64,000 nt of DNA from Lycium barbarum (lineage: Eukaryota > Streptophyta > Magnoliopsida > Solanales > Solanaceae): assembly GCF_019175385.1 (NCBI RefSeq), contig NC_083341.1, positions 63,149,800 through 63,213,799 of the forward strand. The letters are read 5' to 3'. Below the pieces are notes generated by a model. It was not told the DNA's origin. It did not search any database and worked only from the letters and a program-made list of their open reading frames with translations. Of the stretch, positions 47,570-58,964 are shown in pieces. Made by a program: the position numbers and the translations under genes. Numbering within the stretch: position 1 is the first letter of the stretch; every line of letters begins with the position of its first letter.

Positions 47570-48032
47570 GAGCTCAAGGTCGGTTCGGTACTGTAGCAAG
47601 TCAGTTACTATAGCAGTTACTGTAGCACGTAGTTCTGCTCTGTCAGCTTAACCTGTAATGTCCATAATTCTCTACTCCTATGTCGTATCAACGAGCTATT
47701 TGCTGCATTGGAAACTAGAATTGACGAACTTCATTTTAGGCTTTTGTTTCACCTCAAAACTCCTCATACTCTAAAATATATTCCTTTCCCAATTTGGACA
47801 AGAATTATCATACAAAACCTTGACCATCTTTTCTCCAAAGTCATACTACTCAATTTCTTCTACTCATTTCCTTATAGGATCTTCTGGTATTCCTTATATA
47901 CATCCTTTACTCATAAAATATACTTAATTAATGCTTCACTTCATATATTCCAAAATCATTTTACTTAGCCATAGCTCGATATACTTATGCTTTAATTTAA
48001 CAAGTGCTTCTTCAGATGTACGGGACGTAACA

Positions 48033-50855
48033 CGAACTTAGGGAACTGAAAGAGCAGTTGCAAGATCTTATGAGTAAGGGGTTTATTCGCCCGAGTGCCT
48101 CTCCGTGGGGGGTACTCCTGTGTTTTTTGTTAAAAATAAGGATGGGTCTATGCGTATATGCATTGACTACCGTCAGCTGAATAAGGTAACTGTCCGAAAC
48201 AAATATCCCATTCCCCATATTGATGACCTGTTTGATCAGTTACAGGGAGCTTCTATGTTCTCCAAAATTAATTTCAGGTCAGGGTACCATCAGTTGATGA
48301 TTCGAGTAGAGGATGTTCCTAAAACTGCTTTTCGGACCAGGTATGGGCACTATTAGTTCTTGGTTATGTCATTTGGGCTTACAAACGCCCCAGCTGTGTT
48401 CATGGATTTGATGAACAGTGTGTTTAAGCCCTATTTAGACTCCTTCGTAATAATGTTCGTGGATGATATCCTAGTGTACTCTAGGAGTAAGGAAGAGCAT
48501 GAGAAACATTTGAGAATTGTTTTTGAAATATTGCGGGGGAAGGAATTGTATGCTAAATTGTCCAACTGTGAATTCTGGTTGTCTTCTGTGTCTTTCTTGG
48601 GGCATGTTATTTCGAACGAGGGTACTATGGTGGATACTCATAAAATTCAAGCCATCAAGGATTAGGCTAGGCCCTATATCAGTGACCGAGATCCGTAGTT
48701 TTGTAGGTCTGGCTAGCTACTAACGTCGGTTTGTGAAAGGGTTTGCCTCTATTTCTTCTCATATGACTCGTTTAACTCAGAATGAGGTATCGTTTAAGTG
48801 GTCCGATGAGTATGAAGAGGGCTTTCAAAAGCTCAAAACATTATTGACCACAACACCGATTCTAGCATTGCCCGCGGAGGGCAAAGATTTTGTTGTTTAC
48901 GGTGATGCTTCATGTTCTGGTTTAGGTGCTGTTTTGATGCAGGAAAAGAAGGTGATTGCTTTTGCTTCTCGGCGGTTAAAGGTGCATAAGAATAACTATC
49001 CTACTCATGATCTAGAGTTGGCAGCGGTGGTGTTTGCGTTAAAAATCTGGAGGCACTACTTGTATGGTGTCCATTGTGAGGTGTACACAGACCATCAGAG
49101 TTTGCAGCATGTGTTCACTAAGAAGCATCCGAACTCTACACATCTGAGATGGATGGAACTGTTGAGAGACGATGACATCACCATTTTGTATCACCCTGGT
49201 ATGGCTAATGTAGTAGATGGCGCATTGAGCAGGAAGTTAGCTAGTATGGGAAATCTGGCTTGTTTGATCTCTTCTGAGCGTCTGTTATCTAGAGAGGTGT
49301 AGACTCTGGCTAACAGTTTTATGAGACTGGATATTTATAAAACAGGCAAAGTGTTGGCTTGTGTTGAGGCTCAGTCATCATTTTTAGAGCAGATTAAAGC
49401 TAAGCAGTTCGAAGATGCTAAGCTATATAAGATACGTGATAAGGTGTTGCGTGGGGAGACCAAGGAGGCCATGATTGATGAGGAGGATGTGCTGCGGATC
49501 AAAGGGCTAGTGTGTGTTCCACGTGTAGGCGACTTGATTAAGACCATTCTGACAGATGCTCATAGTTCTAGGTATTCTATCCATACGGGTGTCACTAAGA
49601 TGTATTATGATTTGAGGCAATATTACTGGTGGACTAGGATGAAGTGGGATATAGTAGAGTTCATTGCTCAGTGTTTAAATTGGCAACAGGTGAAGTATGA
49701 ACATAAAAAATCTGGGGGTACATTGCAGAGGATGCCCATTCCGGAGTGGAAGTGGGAAAGAATAGCCATGGATTTCGTGGTGGGACTTCCGAAGACGGTA
49801 GGGAAGTTTGACTCTATCTGGGTTATTGTTGATAGGTTGACTATGTCTGCCCACTTTATTCTGGTGAAGATAACTTATGACACAGAGAAGTTGGCTAGGG
49901 TTTACATTCGAGAGGTGCTTAGACTCCACGGGTTCCTCTCTCCATCATGCCCGACAGGGGAACCATGTTCACATCCAGGTTTTGTGAGTGTTTGCATGAG
50001 GAGTAGTGTACGAGGTTAGATCTTAGCACAGCCTTCCATCCTCAGACTGACGGGCAGTCTGAGCCGACTATTCAGGTTCTTGAGGATATGCTTCGTGTGT
50101 GTGTGATAGATTTCGGTGGGCATCGGGATTAGTTCTTGCCCTTAGCTGAATTTTCCTACAATAATAGATATCACCCGAGTATTGATATGGCCCTATTTGA
50201 GGCATTGTATGGAAGGAGGTGTAAGTCTCCTATTGGACGGTTTGATGCATTCAAGGTGAGACAGTGTGGTACTGACCTTCTGAGAGAGTCCTTAGAGAAA
50301 GTGAAGATGATTCAAGCCAAGATCTTTGTAGCACAGAATAGGCAGAAAGAGTATGCGGACCACAAGGTCCAAGATCTTGAGTTTGAGGAAGGAGAGCAAG
50401 TGTTGTTGAAGGTCTCACCCATGAAGGGTGTGATGAAATTTGGGAAGAAGGGCAAGCTTAGCGCGAGATTCATTGGTCCATTTGAGATTCTCAAACGTGC
50501 GGGAGAGGTGGATTACAAGTTGGCTTTACCTCCGGGATTATCAAGCGTTCATCCAGTCTTCCATATGTTGATGTTGAAAAGGTACCACGGTTATGGTTCC
50601 TATATCAACCGTTGGGATTCAGTTTTTTTAGATAAAAATCTATCGTATGAGGAAGAGCCCGTGGCAATCTTAGACAGGGATGTTAACAAGTTGAGGTCCA
50701 AGGAAATAGTTTCTGTGAAAGTTCAATGGAAGAATCGACCAGTGGAAGAAGCCACTAAGGAGACAAAGTCCGATATGCGTAAGAAATACCCTCAGCTTTT
50801 TGCCGAGTCAGATAACTCCTCCCTAGTTTTCTCACCCTTGTTTGTTCGGGGTTGA
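48033..50855 (+). pseudogene. Element F RT, RNase H and integrase with chromodomain-like tail
   Basis: The best preserved pol in the window. [45 protein letters not shown] (catalytic, about 48450-48490), [13 protein letters not shown]. RNase [40 protein letters not shown]. Integrase: [39 protein letters not shown] (catalytic Glu kept; Arg to Pro beside it), FIGPFEILKRAGEVDYKLAL. Tail: VSVKVQWKNRPVEEATKE. Defects: frameshift near 48107, stops at about 48355, 48664, 48721 and 49300, frameshift near 49930, stop near 50130. The zinc site CPNC is changed (CLNW). Confidence 0.88.
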
Positions 50856-50878
50856 ATGGTGTTTTAATTGGTATCTGG

Positions 50879-53066
50879 TGTAACAACCCTTCTCGTCGTT
50901 AGGGGAAATTAGGACTCTGTTGGGAATTCCGAGGCCGCGGGTAGATTCGTGGGACGTCTTTTTGTATGTGTGCATGTTTTGTGTTGTGTTTTTGAGGCCT
51001 TGGATGAAATGTGGGGTGATAGGGGGAGAAACTGGCAATAGTCAAGCTCACTACCCAAAATGGACCGCTGCAGCAGTGGGTGTACCGCTGCCAGCGGCCA
51101 TCCATGTCCTTGGTGGATCGCCATGGCGGATGGTGGACCGCCATGGCAGTACCGCTATCGCGGGTGTAAGACCGCCATAGCGGTCAAATGGTTTCTTTTA
51201 GGACTGCTATAGCGAGACGGCTGCAGCGGCGTGACTACCGCCGTAACGGTCGACGTAAAGCAGTAACCCGAATTTAATATACTCAATTTTATTTTCTCTT
51301 CCCATAAAACACCAACACTCTTCCCAACAAACACCTAGACAGAATTTTCAAGCTAGGGCAAGATAACCTTGAGAGGTAAGTTCCATTGCTTTTCATTCTA
51401 TCATTCCCTTCCCCTTTGTTATAGTAATCTTCTTCATGGGTCTTTAATGGTGAAAGTAAAGTAAAAACCCTAGAATGTCAATAAAACTACTAAACTTGAT
51501 GGGTTGGGGCTATTATTGTGTATTTATCATTTACATGGATTGATTTGTTGGTATTTGTCATAAATTGAAAATTTAGAATAGTAAACTAAGTGATTTGAGA
51601 CCTAAGGTCCTATAAAAATGGTGTCTTTGCCATAGAAAACTGTTTGTAATGGGAATGTCTGATAGAATGTTGTATAAATTTGTGGTAAATTAATACTAGG
51701 GGCCTTGATAGGTTGTTTATCACCTAGAAAATCATCCACCCTTAGAAAAGGGAAAGGGAAGGGTATTCTTGCTTTGGTGTTTGTAATTCGAGCAATTTGA
51801 CTCATTGAGCCTTCTATTTTAGACCGTGAACGTATTGAGGCTTTGAGGAAAGGAAAGGTTGTAGCAGAGTAACTTGCGTTTTCTAGCTCTACTTTGAGGT
51901 AGGTTATGGTTTACTTAAGTTAGACTTTGTTTAGTTGATTGTATGTTTGGTGATCTCCTTAGGAGAAAGCATGTCTAGTTTTCATGCGTGGTATTATTTG
52001 GTTAATTCGTACGTGAATGTGATTGATTGATTGTGTAGGCTCCGTGCCATTATTTCTGTGTGATTAAATCTACAGTGGATGTGTTCTGATGAGAAGCAAA
52101 TATAATCTTCTCAAGGGTATTGTGATATGAAATGATAAGTTGATTCCTGATGTTGGAAAGGTAAGAAGTATTGTTCTGTAAGAAGTATGGAAAGGCGCTC
52201 ATGTGACCTAGATTATGGGCTCGTGGTTCGAGGATCGTTTCGAAAACGAGAGGTACTTTGCCCACGACCGAGCTTCGTTCCGGAGCGGAGGTTTGTGCTC
52301 GAGTCCGAGGGGCATTCCGGAACGAGTGGTATATGGACACCATGGGTCCCCTGCAGGTCATGGCTACTGAGCTAAGACATCAGCTAGCATGTATGTACAG
52401 CGAGTGAGGTTATTGCGATAAACTTATTTCTATAAGTGACTTACGTGATTGTGATGCTTGACATCTTGGTGATTTGATTATGATTTTTCTTGGTTGACTT
52501 GTGTGATTTATTGATATTCATGACTGTTGACTAGCTTGTTTTATTCTATCGATTTTACGAAATATGCATGATACTAATCTTAGTCGGCCTATGATATCTA
52601 CCGGTACATAGTGTTTGTATTGACACTACCTTGCTGCATTCTTTGAGTGCAAATTTTGATACAGAGACTATTGCTCGTCCTCGCATTTAGCTTGGAGGAT
52701 AATTGTTGACCGATTTTAGGGTGAGCTTCTTCCCATGTCAGGTCGCCTGAAGATCTTCTTGCTATGATTTCTTTTCGTACTCTGGACATTATGGATTACT
52801 AAATTGTTAGACTTCAGATTCTTAGACATGTTTTTAGATTAGAGTCTTGTACGATGACTTTCGGTTAGGAGTTTGTAATAGTTAGACTTCCGCACTTGTT
52901 TCAACATTTTATGGCATGACTAACTTAGTTTATTTTGATGCGCGAATGAGTATAATCGTTTGACTTGTTTAATATAAAATCAGACTTGAATGAATAGAGA
53001 TCTTGTGTGTTGGTTTGGCCACTAGGATTTAGTTGGGTGCCAATCATGGTGGGTTGGGTCGTGACA
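50879..53066 (+). repeat. 3' LTR of element F (2188 bp)
   Basis: Starts TGTAACAACCC 23 bases after the pol stop and ends GGGTCGTGACA. Matches the LTRs of element A in reverse orientation. The palindrome cluster is at about 51055-51255 and a weak TATA-like ttaatatac follows near 51276. Later sequence matches A between 13100 and 14150. Confidence 0.9.
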
Positions 53067-53801
53067 CACGGCCTCGGCCTCAATCAAAAACTGCTCAAAA
53101 TACCCTTCATTGGTCCTTGTTGAACCTATTCATACAATCATACCAACATAAGTTCATATACAACAATTTACATTAAAAACTGCGATTAAAGTGCTGAGAA
53201 GTAAAGTGCAAATGACACTAAATCTAGATATTCGTGCCAAATATCACTCATATCTGCACACCAGGCCTTACCTGTGCTGGCCTACAAACGCGACACATCA
53301 GAAAACTAGAAAAATTTTATTCTCACCATGCTCACCCAAAATTCCAACATCCATCCGAGACCTTCCGGATACAAACTGAATATGCACACATATAAAAATA
53401 ATCCACAAACTCAATTGTGCCCTCGAAATTCCAAATAGAGGCCGTCTTGACTCGATCAACCCCCAAACTGCCAAAACTAAGTTTCCAACCAAGGGTACAA
53501 AACACCCTCGAAAGCCTCGAGAACCGAACCAAAAACCCCAACCAAGTCATATTAGACCCTCCATACCTCATGGAATCGATGGAATTTCGAAAAAAGTTCT
53601 GTTTACTAAAAACTCAACTATTGATCAAACATCTTTCACTTTAAGGTTCTAATTTCCTCAAATCTTATCAAAAATCGCCCGATGACCTCCAGAATAGTGT
53701 CACCTATCCCTGCGGGTCAAAAGCACTCTAATAGGGCTAAGGCAAGTATCAAAGGGGGTAAAATGGTCAAAACGCACATAATGACCAAACGGGTCATTAC
53801 A
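53067..53801 (-). repeat. LTR-like fragment, reverse, next to element G
   Basis: Its right edge GGTCATTACA (53801) is a reversed LTR start (TGTAATGACCC), related to but distinct from the A/F LTR. Parts resemble 60600-60730. It abuts the middle of an integrase, so it is either an insertion or the result of an internal deletion. The left edge is uncertain. A GYFEQFLIEAEA-like reading at the far left may be a gag scrap. Confidence 0.5.
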
Positions 53802-55260
53802 CCATGCAAGCGAACTATTTCTCGAATATAGATCCTAGACAAGATCTCTGAATTGTAGGCAATCTGAATTGGTATAAAGTGAGCCGACTTAGTCAAATGG
53901 TCCACAATGACCCAAATAGCATCAAATTTGCACAAAGCCTGTAGTAATCCTACCACAAAGTCCATGGCAATCTTGTCTCATTTCCACTCAAGTATACGCT
54001 TCCTCTAAGTCATTCCACCCGGCTTTTGGTGCTCATACTTCTCTTATTGAAAATTCAAACACTTACCCAAAAGTCCTGCGATATCCTTTTCATACTACAC
54101 CACGAATAATGTTTCTTCAAATCCCGATACATCTTTGTAGCTCCTGGATGAATAGAATACCTTAAACTGTGAGCCTCTTCCATGATCAATCTAGTCAAAT
54201 CACCCACTTGGGGGACACTTATATGACCCTTGATCCTCAAACCCCCTCATCATCAAGAATTACCACTCTTGCCTTTCCTTTAACACCTTATCTCAAATTT
54301 AGTACAATTTGCGTCACCAAACTGCTGGGCTCTAATTTCCTCCAATAAGGAAGACAGTGCCTCCAAATGCCAGAACCTTGCCAGGTTATGAAATATAAAG
54401 TCTAACCATGCTATTAGCCAAAGCCTGAACCTCAATAGCCAATGGTCGCTCCCTAACCTATAAACATGCTAAGCTACTCATATTCACAACCTTGCGACTC
54501 AAGGAATCCACCACTAGATTGGCCTTGCTCGGGTGATAAAGAATCGACATATCATAGCTTGAGCATCTCTAGCCACCTTCGCTGCCTCAAATTAAGATCC
54601 CTCTTTTTAAAAATGTGTTGAATACTATTATGATTAGTAAACACCTCACAATACCCACCATACAAGTAATGCCTCCAAATCTTCAAAGTAAATAATGTCG
54701 CCGCCAACTCTTAATCATGAGTGCGGTAGTTCTTTTCATGCACCTTCAGCTGCCTAGCAGCATAAGCTATCACCTTCCCTTTCTGCATTAAGACACAACC
54801 AAGGCCAATCTGTGAAGCATCACAATCTACGATAATGCCCACACCCTCCACGGGAAGATTCAAAATTAGAGTTGTATTCAACAACGTCTTGAGCTTTTGG
54901 AAGCTCGCCTTGCTCTCATCCAACCACTGGAAGGGTACATTCTTCGGAGTCAGTCTGGCCAAAAGGGATGCAATAATTGAAGATCCCTCTATGAAATGCC
55001 AATAGTAACTAGCGAGGCTAACGAACTTCCAAAAAATCTCGATACTGAAGTAGACGTGATTCAATCACGAACTACCTCAATCTTCTTAAGGTCTACCATA
55101 ATCCCATCCTTGGTCACCATATGACCCAAGACAGCCATAAATTCTTGCCAAAACTTACACTTTGAGAACTTAGCATATAATTGAATCTCCTTCAGAATCC
55201 CAAGCACGAGCCTCAAAGGCTGCTCGTGCTCGGATCTACTACAAGAGTATATATATCACT
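53802..55260 (-). pseudogene. Element G pol fragment (Ty3/gypsy)
   Basis: Minus-strand reading: RT end (EHEQPLRLVLGILKEIQLYA with KFSKCKFWQEF near 55150-55250), [13 protein letters not shown], RNase H ([27 protein letters not shown]), integrase zinc-binding start (HSLRYSIHPGATKMYRD) and core (MDFVVGLLQALCKFDAIW, VDHLTKSAHFIP). It stops at REIVRLHG where the LTR-like fragment begins. There are many stops and frameshifts; older than A and F by its state. Confidence 0.82.
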
Positions 55261-55967
55261 ACGCATTTCACATATCACGATGGCACCCACGCTATCCCCA
55301 GCAGGCGAATCATTCCCAAATCATTTACTCTTTTTAGCAAAACCAATGTAGAAATTAAGTTTATTGAAAAATCTAAGTAATAGTTTAAGTAATATAAACA
55401 AATGCAGAAGAATAACTTAATCTGTAAAATTCCCAAACTCTAGTCTTCACTTGTACAAGAGCTTCTAAATGGAATACATAGTTTGAAAAGGAAATACAGC
55501 CTCAATACTGAAATAAATACTATCTGTAGAAAAGAAATACACATATAACATAAGAAGAGATTCGGGTTTGCGGGTCTGGCTAGTAGCTCGCCCAAAATCT
55601 CTGATGCTAGCCTCGGGATCACTCACGAGGTCTCAAACACGAACCTGGATCAAACTCTGCACTCCACAAAAAGTGCAGCAAGAGTAGTATGAGCACAACA
55701 CTAGTACTCGTAGGCATCATTGGCCGACAACGATTAGATAACGCATATAAATAGGAAGAAATCAACAAGTAGAGCAGATACACAGTCAAGTACAATCACG
55801 AAATCATTATTCAAGTAAAGGCTCAGTATTATCACGGTAAGTCTCAATAACCTCAAGTTGTAAGACTAAGTGAAGTCTCTAATCCACAAGTCCATCAAGT
55901 TTCTGAGTGAGCACATTACAAGTAAGTGACCACTCAAGTAAATAACCAACTAAGAATCCAATAAGGT
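55261..55967. other. Unassigned repeat-like DNA, left part
   Basis: No coding domain seen. It contains gtgcagcaagagtagtatg-like sequence with actagtactcgtaggcatc, and is continuous with 58965 onward once the solo LTR and one aaggt are removed. It probably belongs to an old LTR or untranslated part of an element on the minus strand; I cannot name it. Confidence 0.4.
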
Positions 55968-58964
55968 TGTTATAGCCCGCATTTTGTACGTTCGGATATT
56001 TTGAGATAGTCGTGGTAAGTTAAGGGCAAGACCATTTTCAAAAATTATTTTAATGTACAAGTTGTTATGAATATTATTTATGAATATTATTAGTATGGAA
56101 ATATTGAGAAAGGCTAAGGGCAAAAAGGGAAATTCGCAAAGTGGCTTATGGTAATATTGTGAAAGGCTAGGGGCAAAACGGGAAATTCACAAAGTGTTCA
56201 AGAAAATTCTTGAAGGACCACTTGTGGCCGTGTGGTGTGGGAGTGGACCCCACCCAAGGCTTGGTCAATAATTATATATATGGACCAAATGCTTACAAGG
56301 CAAGACAAATTATTCATCAAGTTTCAAGAAGAAAACTTGGAGAAACAAATATAGGGCCATTCGGCCATGGCTTCCAAAAATGGTGCCATAGAAATTGATC
56401 AAGAAAAATTGTTTTCTTCTAGTATTTCCACCAAATGGAAGGCCCTCTTTAACGTGGAGTGGTTGTTGGAGCAAGCAAAACATGTATTGGTGCAATTTGG
56501 GACCTTGGCCGAGGAAGAAGACAAGTGAAGAAAAAGGTAAGGTTTAATCTTTTCTTTCATGTGTTATGGGTGATTTGTGCATGTTGTAGTATGTAGGAAT
56601 GAATGAAATTCATGAAATATGAGAGTATTGGTTGTAGCCGTGTATATGTGTGTTGTGTAGAAATAATGAGCCAATTATTTTATCTAGTGTTTTGGTTGTT
56701 GTCCTCATGGATTCTATAGTGAAAATGAGAGATTAATAATTCAATTGAAGTTGAAATTGTTGTGGCCGTGTGGTGTGAAGCTTGGCCGTGTATATGTCAT
56801 GTGGTGTAGGAATGATGAACTAATTTTTATTTAGTATTTTGATTGTTATAGAAGTGGATTCCATGATGAGAATGAAGGTTAGATGGATTGAAATGAATTT
56901 GTAATCGTTATGGGATTGTTGAAGAAGATAATGTGATACTAGTATGGTTCCTTACATTTGTATGAATGTTATTGCTAAAGTATAGATTGTTGGTGTAGTT
57001 TATGAATTTGGAAGAAAGGAAACGTGATTGTTGATATTGTTGTTGATAATTTGGCCGAGTTGAATTCTCGGATTGTTGTTGATGATTTGGCCGAGTTAGA
57101 TTCTCGGGGATGGTGTATTTACAGGGGAGATGCTGCCGAAATTTCGGCAGATCATAAGTGAATTTATTTGGAAAGACTAAGACAAGTGTGTGTGACGATG
57201 AATCTAATGATTATGTAAATCTTCTTGAATGTAGACTAGCGATAACGAGCTTGGACAATTAAGCGTAGCTAATAGGACGTGGAGCAAGTATGTAAGGCTT
57301 ACCCTTTCTTTCTTTTGGCATGTCCTAGAGCTCAGTAAGGTATGACATGACACGCACCTTGGGGTAACTCTACTCTTTGATTCCGAGCTTGGTTATGATG
57401 CTTATTCTCTTTTGTCGTGAGCATGTTTCATATGGTTGAGTCTATTGTATGATTAATAAATGAATAAGCTACTTCATATGGTTTTGATATGTATCCATGA
57501 TTCCGAAGCTCCGTTTGATATGTTTCCGAGTTTGTCTATGATTCTTATTCACTTTTGATATGAGTACGCTCGATATAGTTGAGCCTATTATATGATTGAA
57601 TAACGAGATGAGCATAAAGAATTCTGTTTCTAAATGAGTTCTGTAAGTTTTAATGTCCCCAACTTTCGTAAAAGATCTTGGATTTGCTTTGAAACGTTCG
57701 TAAAAGTTCTGTAGTAAAAATGTCCGTAACTTTCCCATACTAAACCGGATTGACTTGAAACGTGTTTATGATCCTTCAAATGTCGGTAAGTGTACGTATC
57801 TATCGAGTCTTCATTTATGTGCATGTGATTTCGCACTACTTTGTTCGTGCAAGTCTCAGTATGTCCTTCACTGCGTCCCGGGCCAGGGTGTGTTCTCGTG
57901 CGTACTTCTCTGCATTGTTCACCTCGTCCCTCTCACTTGCGGGCCGGGGCATGTTACATATGATATGATGACATGATGATATGATGACGGGGTGGTGGCC
58001 AGGATGGCATATGATGACTTTATTCACCGCGTCCCGCAATAGAGGGCCGGGGCACGTTACATGCATACATGATACATGATATGGACATATATGATTCTAC
58101 TTACCGCGTCCCTCAAAAGAGGGCCGGGGCACGTTATATGCAAATATGATACATGATGATGACATACATGATTTCATTCACCGCGTCCCTCAATAGAGGG
58201 CCGGGGCACGTTATATGCATATATGATATATGGTAATGACATGTATGAATTTACTCACCGCGTCCCTCACTAGAGGGCCGGGGAACGTTATATGATATAT
58301 GATATACGCTGATGGTATACATGATTTTCATTTATGATTTATGATGACATACATGATTTTCATTTATGATTTATGATAACATACATGATTTTCATTTAAA
58401 AAAAAAAAGCAAGTGCTTTGATGTTCTAAAAGGTCATACTTGATTCTGGTAAATCTCTGTTTCAGTTATGATCCTCTTTTCTGTATTCCATGCCTTGCAT
58501 ACTCAGTACATATTCCGTACTGACCCCTCTTCTTCGGGGGTTGCGTTTCATGCCACGCAGGTACACCCAGATGAATAAAGGACATTGCTAGAGGATGTTT
58601 CAGCTGTATTGGCGAGCTCCACTTCCCTCCGGAGTGTTGCCGAGTCGGAATTTGTATGTTATGATTTCTGGATTTATGTTAGAGACTTTGCAGACAGAGT
58701 CGTGGGAATTGGGTGTCGGTTCTGTAAGCGGCTCCATCAGCTGATGTGTCATTTTGTGTTATGATATAAATTCCATATGATTACAGATTTTGTTTGATTT
58801 GAGAACAAAGAAAAAGAATATTTCTGAAAGCCTTACTATGTATTTCATGTTTATTTGCTTTAATGGTCCAAAGAGGTTATGTGTGTACTAAGGGTCAGAG
58901 GGTTCGCTCGGCCCTAAATAAGGGTCGGGTGCCCATCACACCCTAGCGAGATTAGGGTGTGACA
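55968..58964 (+). mobile_element. Solo LTR 3 (2997 bp)
   Basis: Starts TGTTATAGCCCGC and ends AGGGTGTGACA, with perfect 5-bp duplications aaggt at 55963-55967 and 58965-58969. No coding domain. Shares start, palindromic module (57126-57150), AGTATGTAAGG block (57287-57298) and 3'-side block (58499-58562) with solo LTR 1. It has a 77-bp tandem repeat at 58027-58334. Confidence 0.9.
58027..58334 (+). repeat. 77-bp tandem repeat in solo LTR 3
   Basis: ccgcgtccc recurs at 58027, 58104, 58181 and 58258, an exact 77-bp spacing. Each unit holds a CCCTC...GAGGG inverted repeat, ggccggggcacgtta and an AT-rich atgatacatgat stretch. A diverged partial unit lies near 57923. Confidence 0.9.

Larger units (their letters stand above)
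45617..48032 (-). mobile_element. Solo LTR (2416 bp), reverse, inside element F
   Basis: Plus strand starts TGTCATGCC and ends GGGACGTAACA (forward LTR: TGTTACGTCCC to GGCATGACA). Flanks agaat and cgaac look like a decayed 5-bp duplication, each one base from agaac. No coding domain. Contains the 3'-side block 46132-46206 with a 15-base C run, TA tract, GTATGTTAAGG block 46928-46939, palindromic module 47094-47124, and a TATA-like box beside a tactgtagca cluster. Confidence 0.82.
45088..53066 (+). mobile_element. Ty3/gypsy element F, plus strand, 5'-truncated
   Basis: Same family as element A (closely similar pol and LTR), opposite orientation. It starts within the protease at the EPRV junction, so gag, primer site and 5' LTR are absent. 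Pol is split by a solo LTR at 45617-48032, then runs to the stop at 50853-50855, followed by the 3' LTR 50879-53066. The five bases after the LTR are cacgg. Confidence 0.88.

Noticed and set aside
58027..58334. Regularly spaced repeat as a possible CRISPR array
   Set aside because: 77-bp units are contiguous and similar throughout, with no unique spacers; plant nuclear context.
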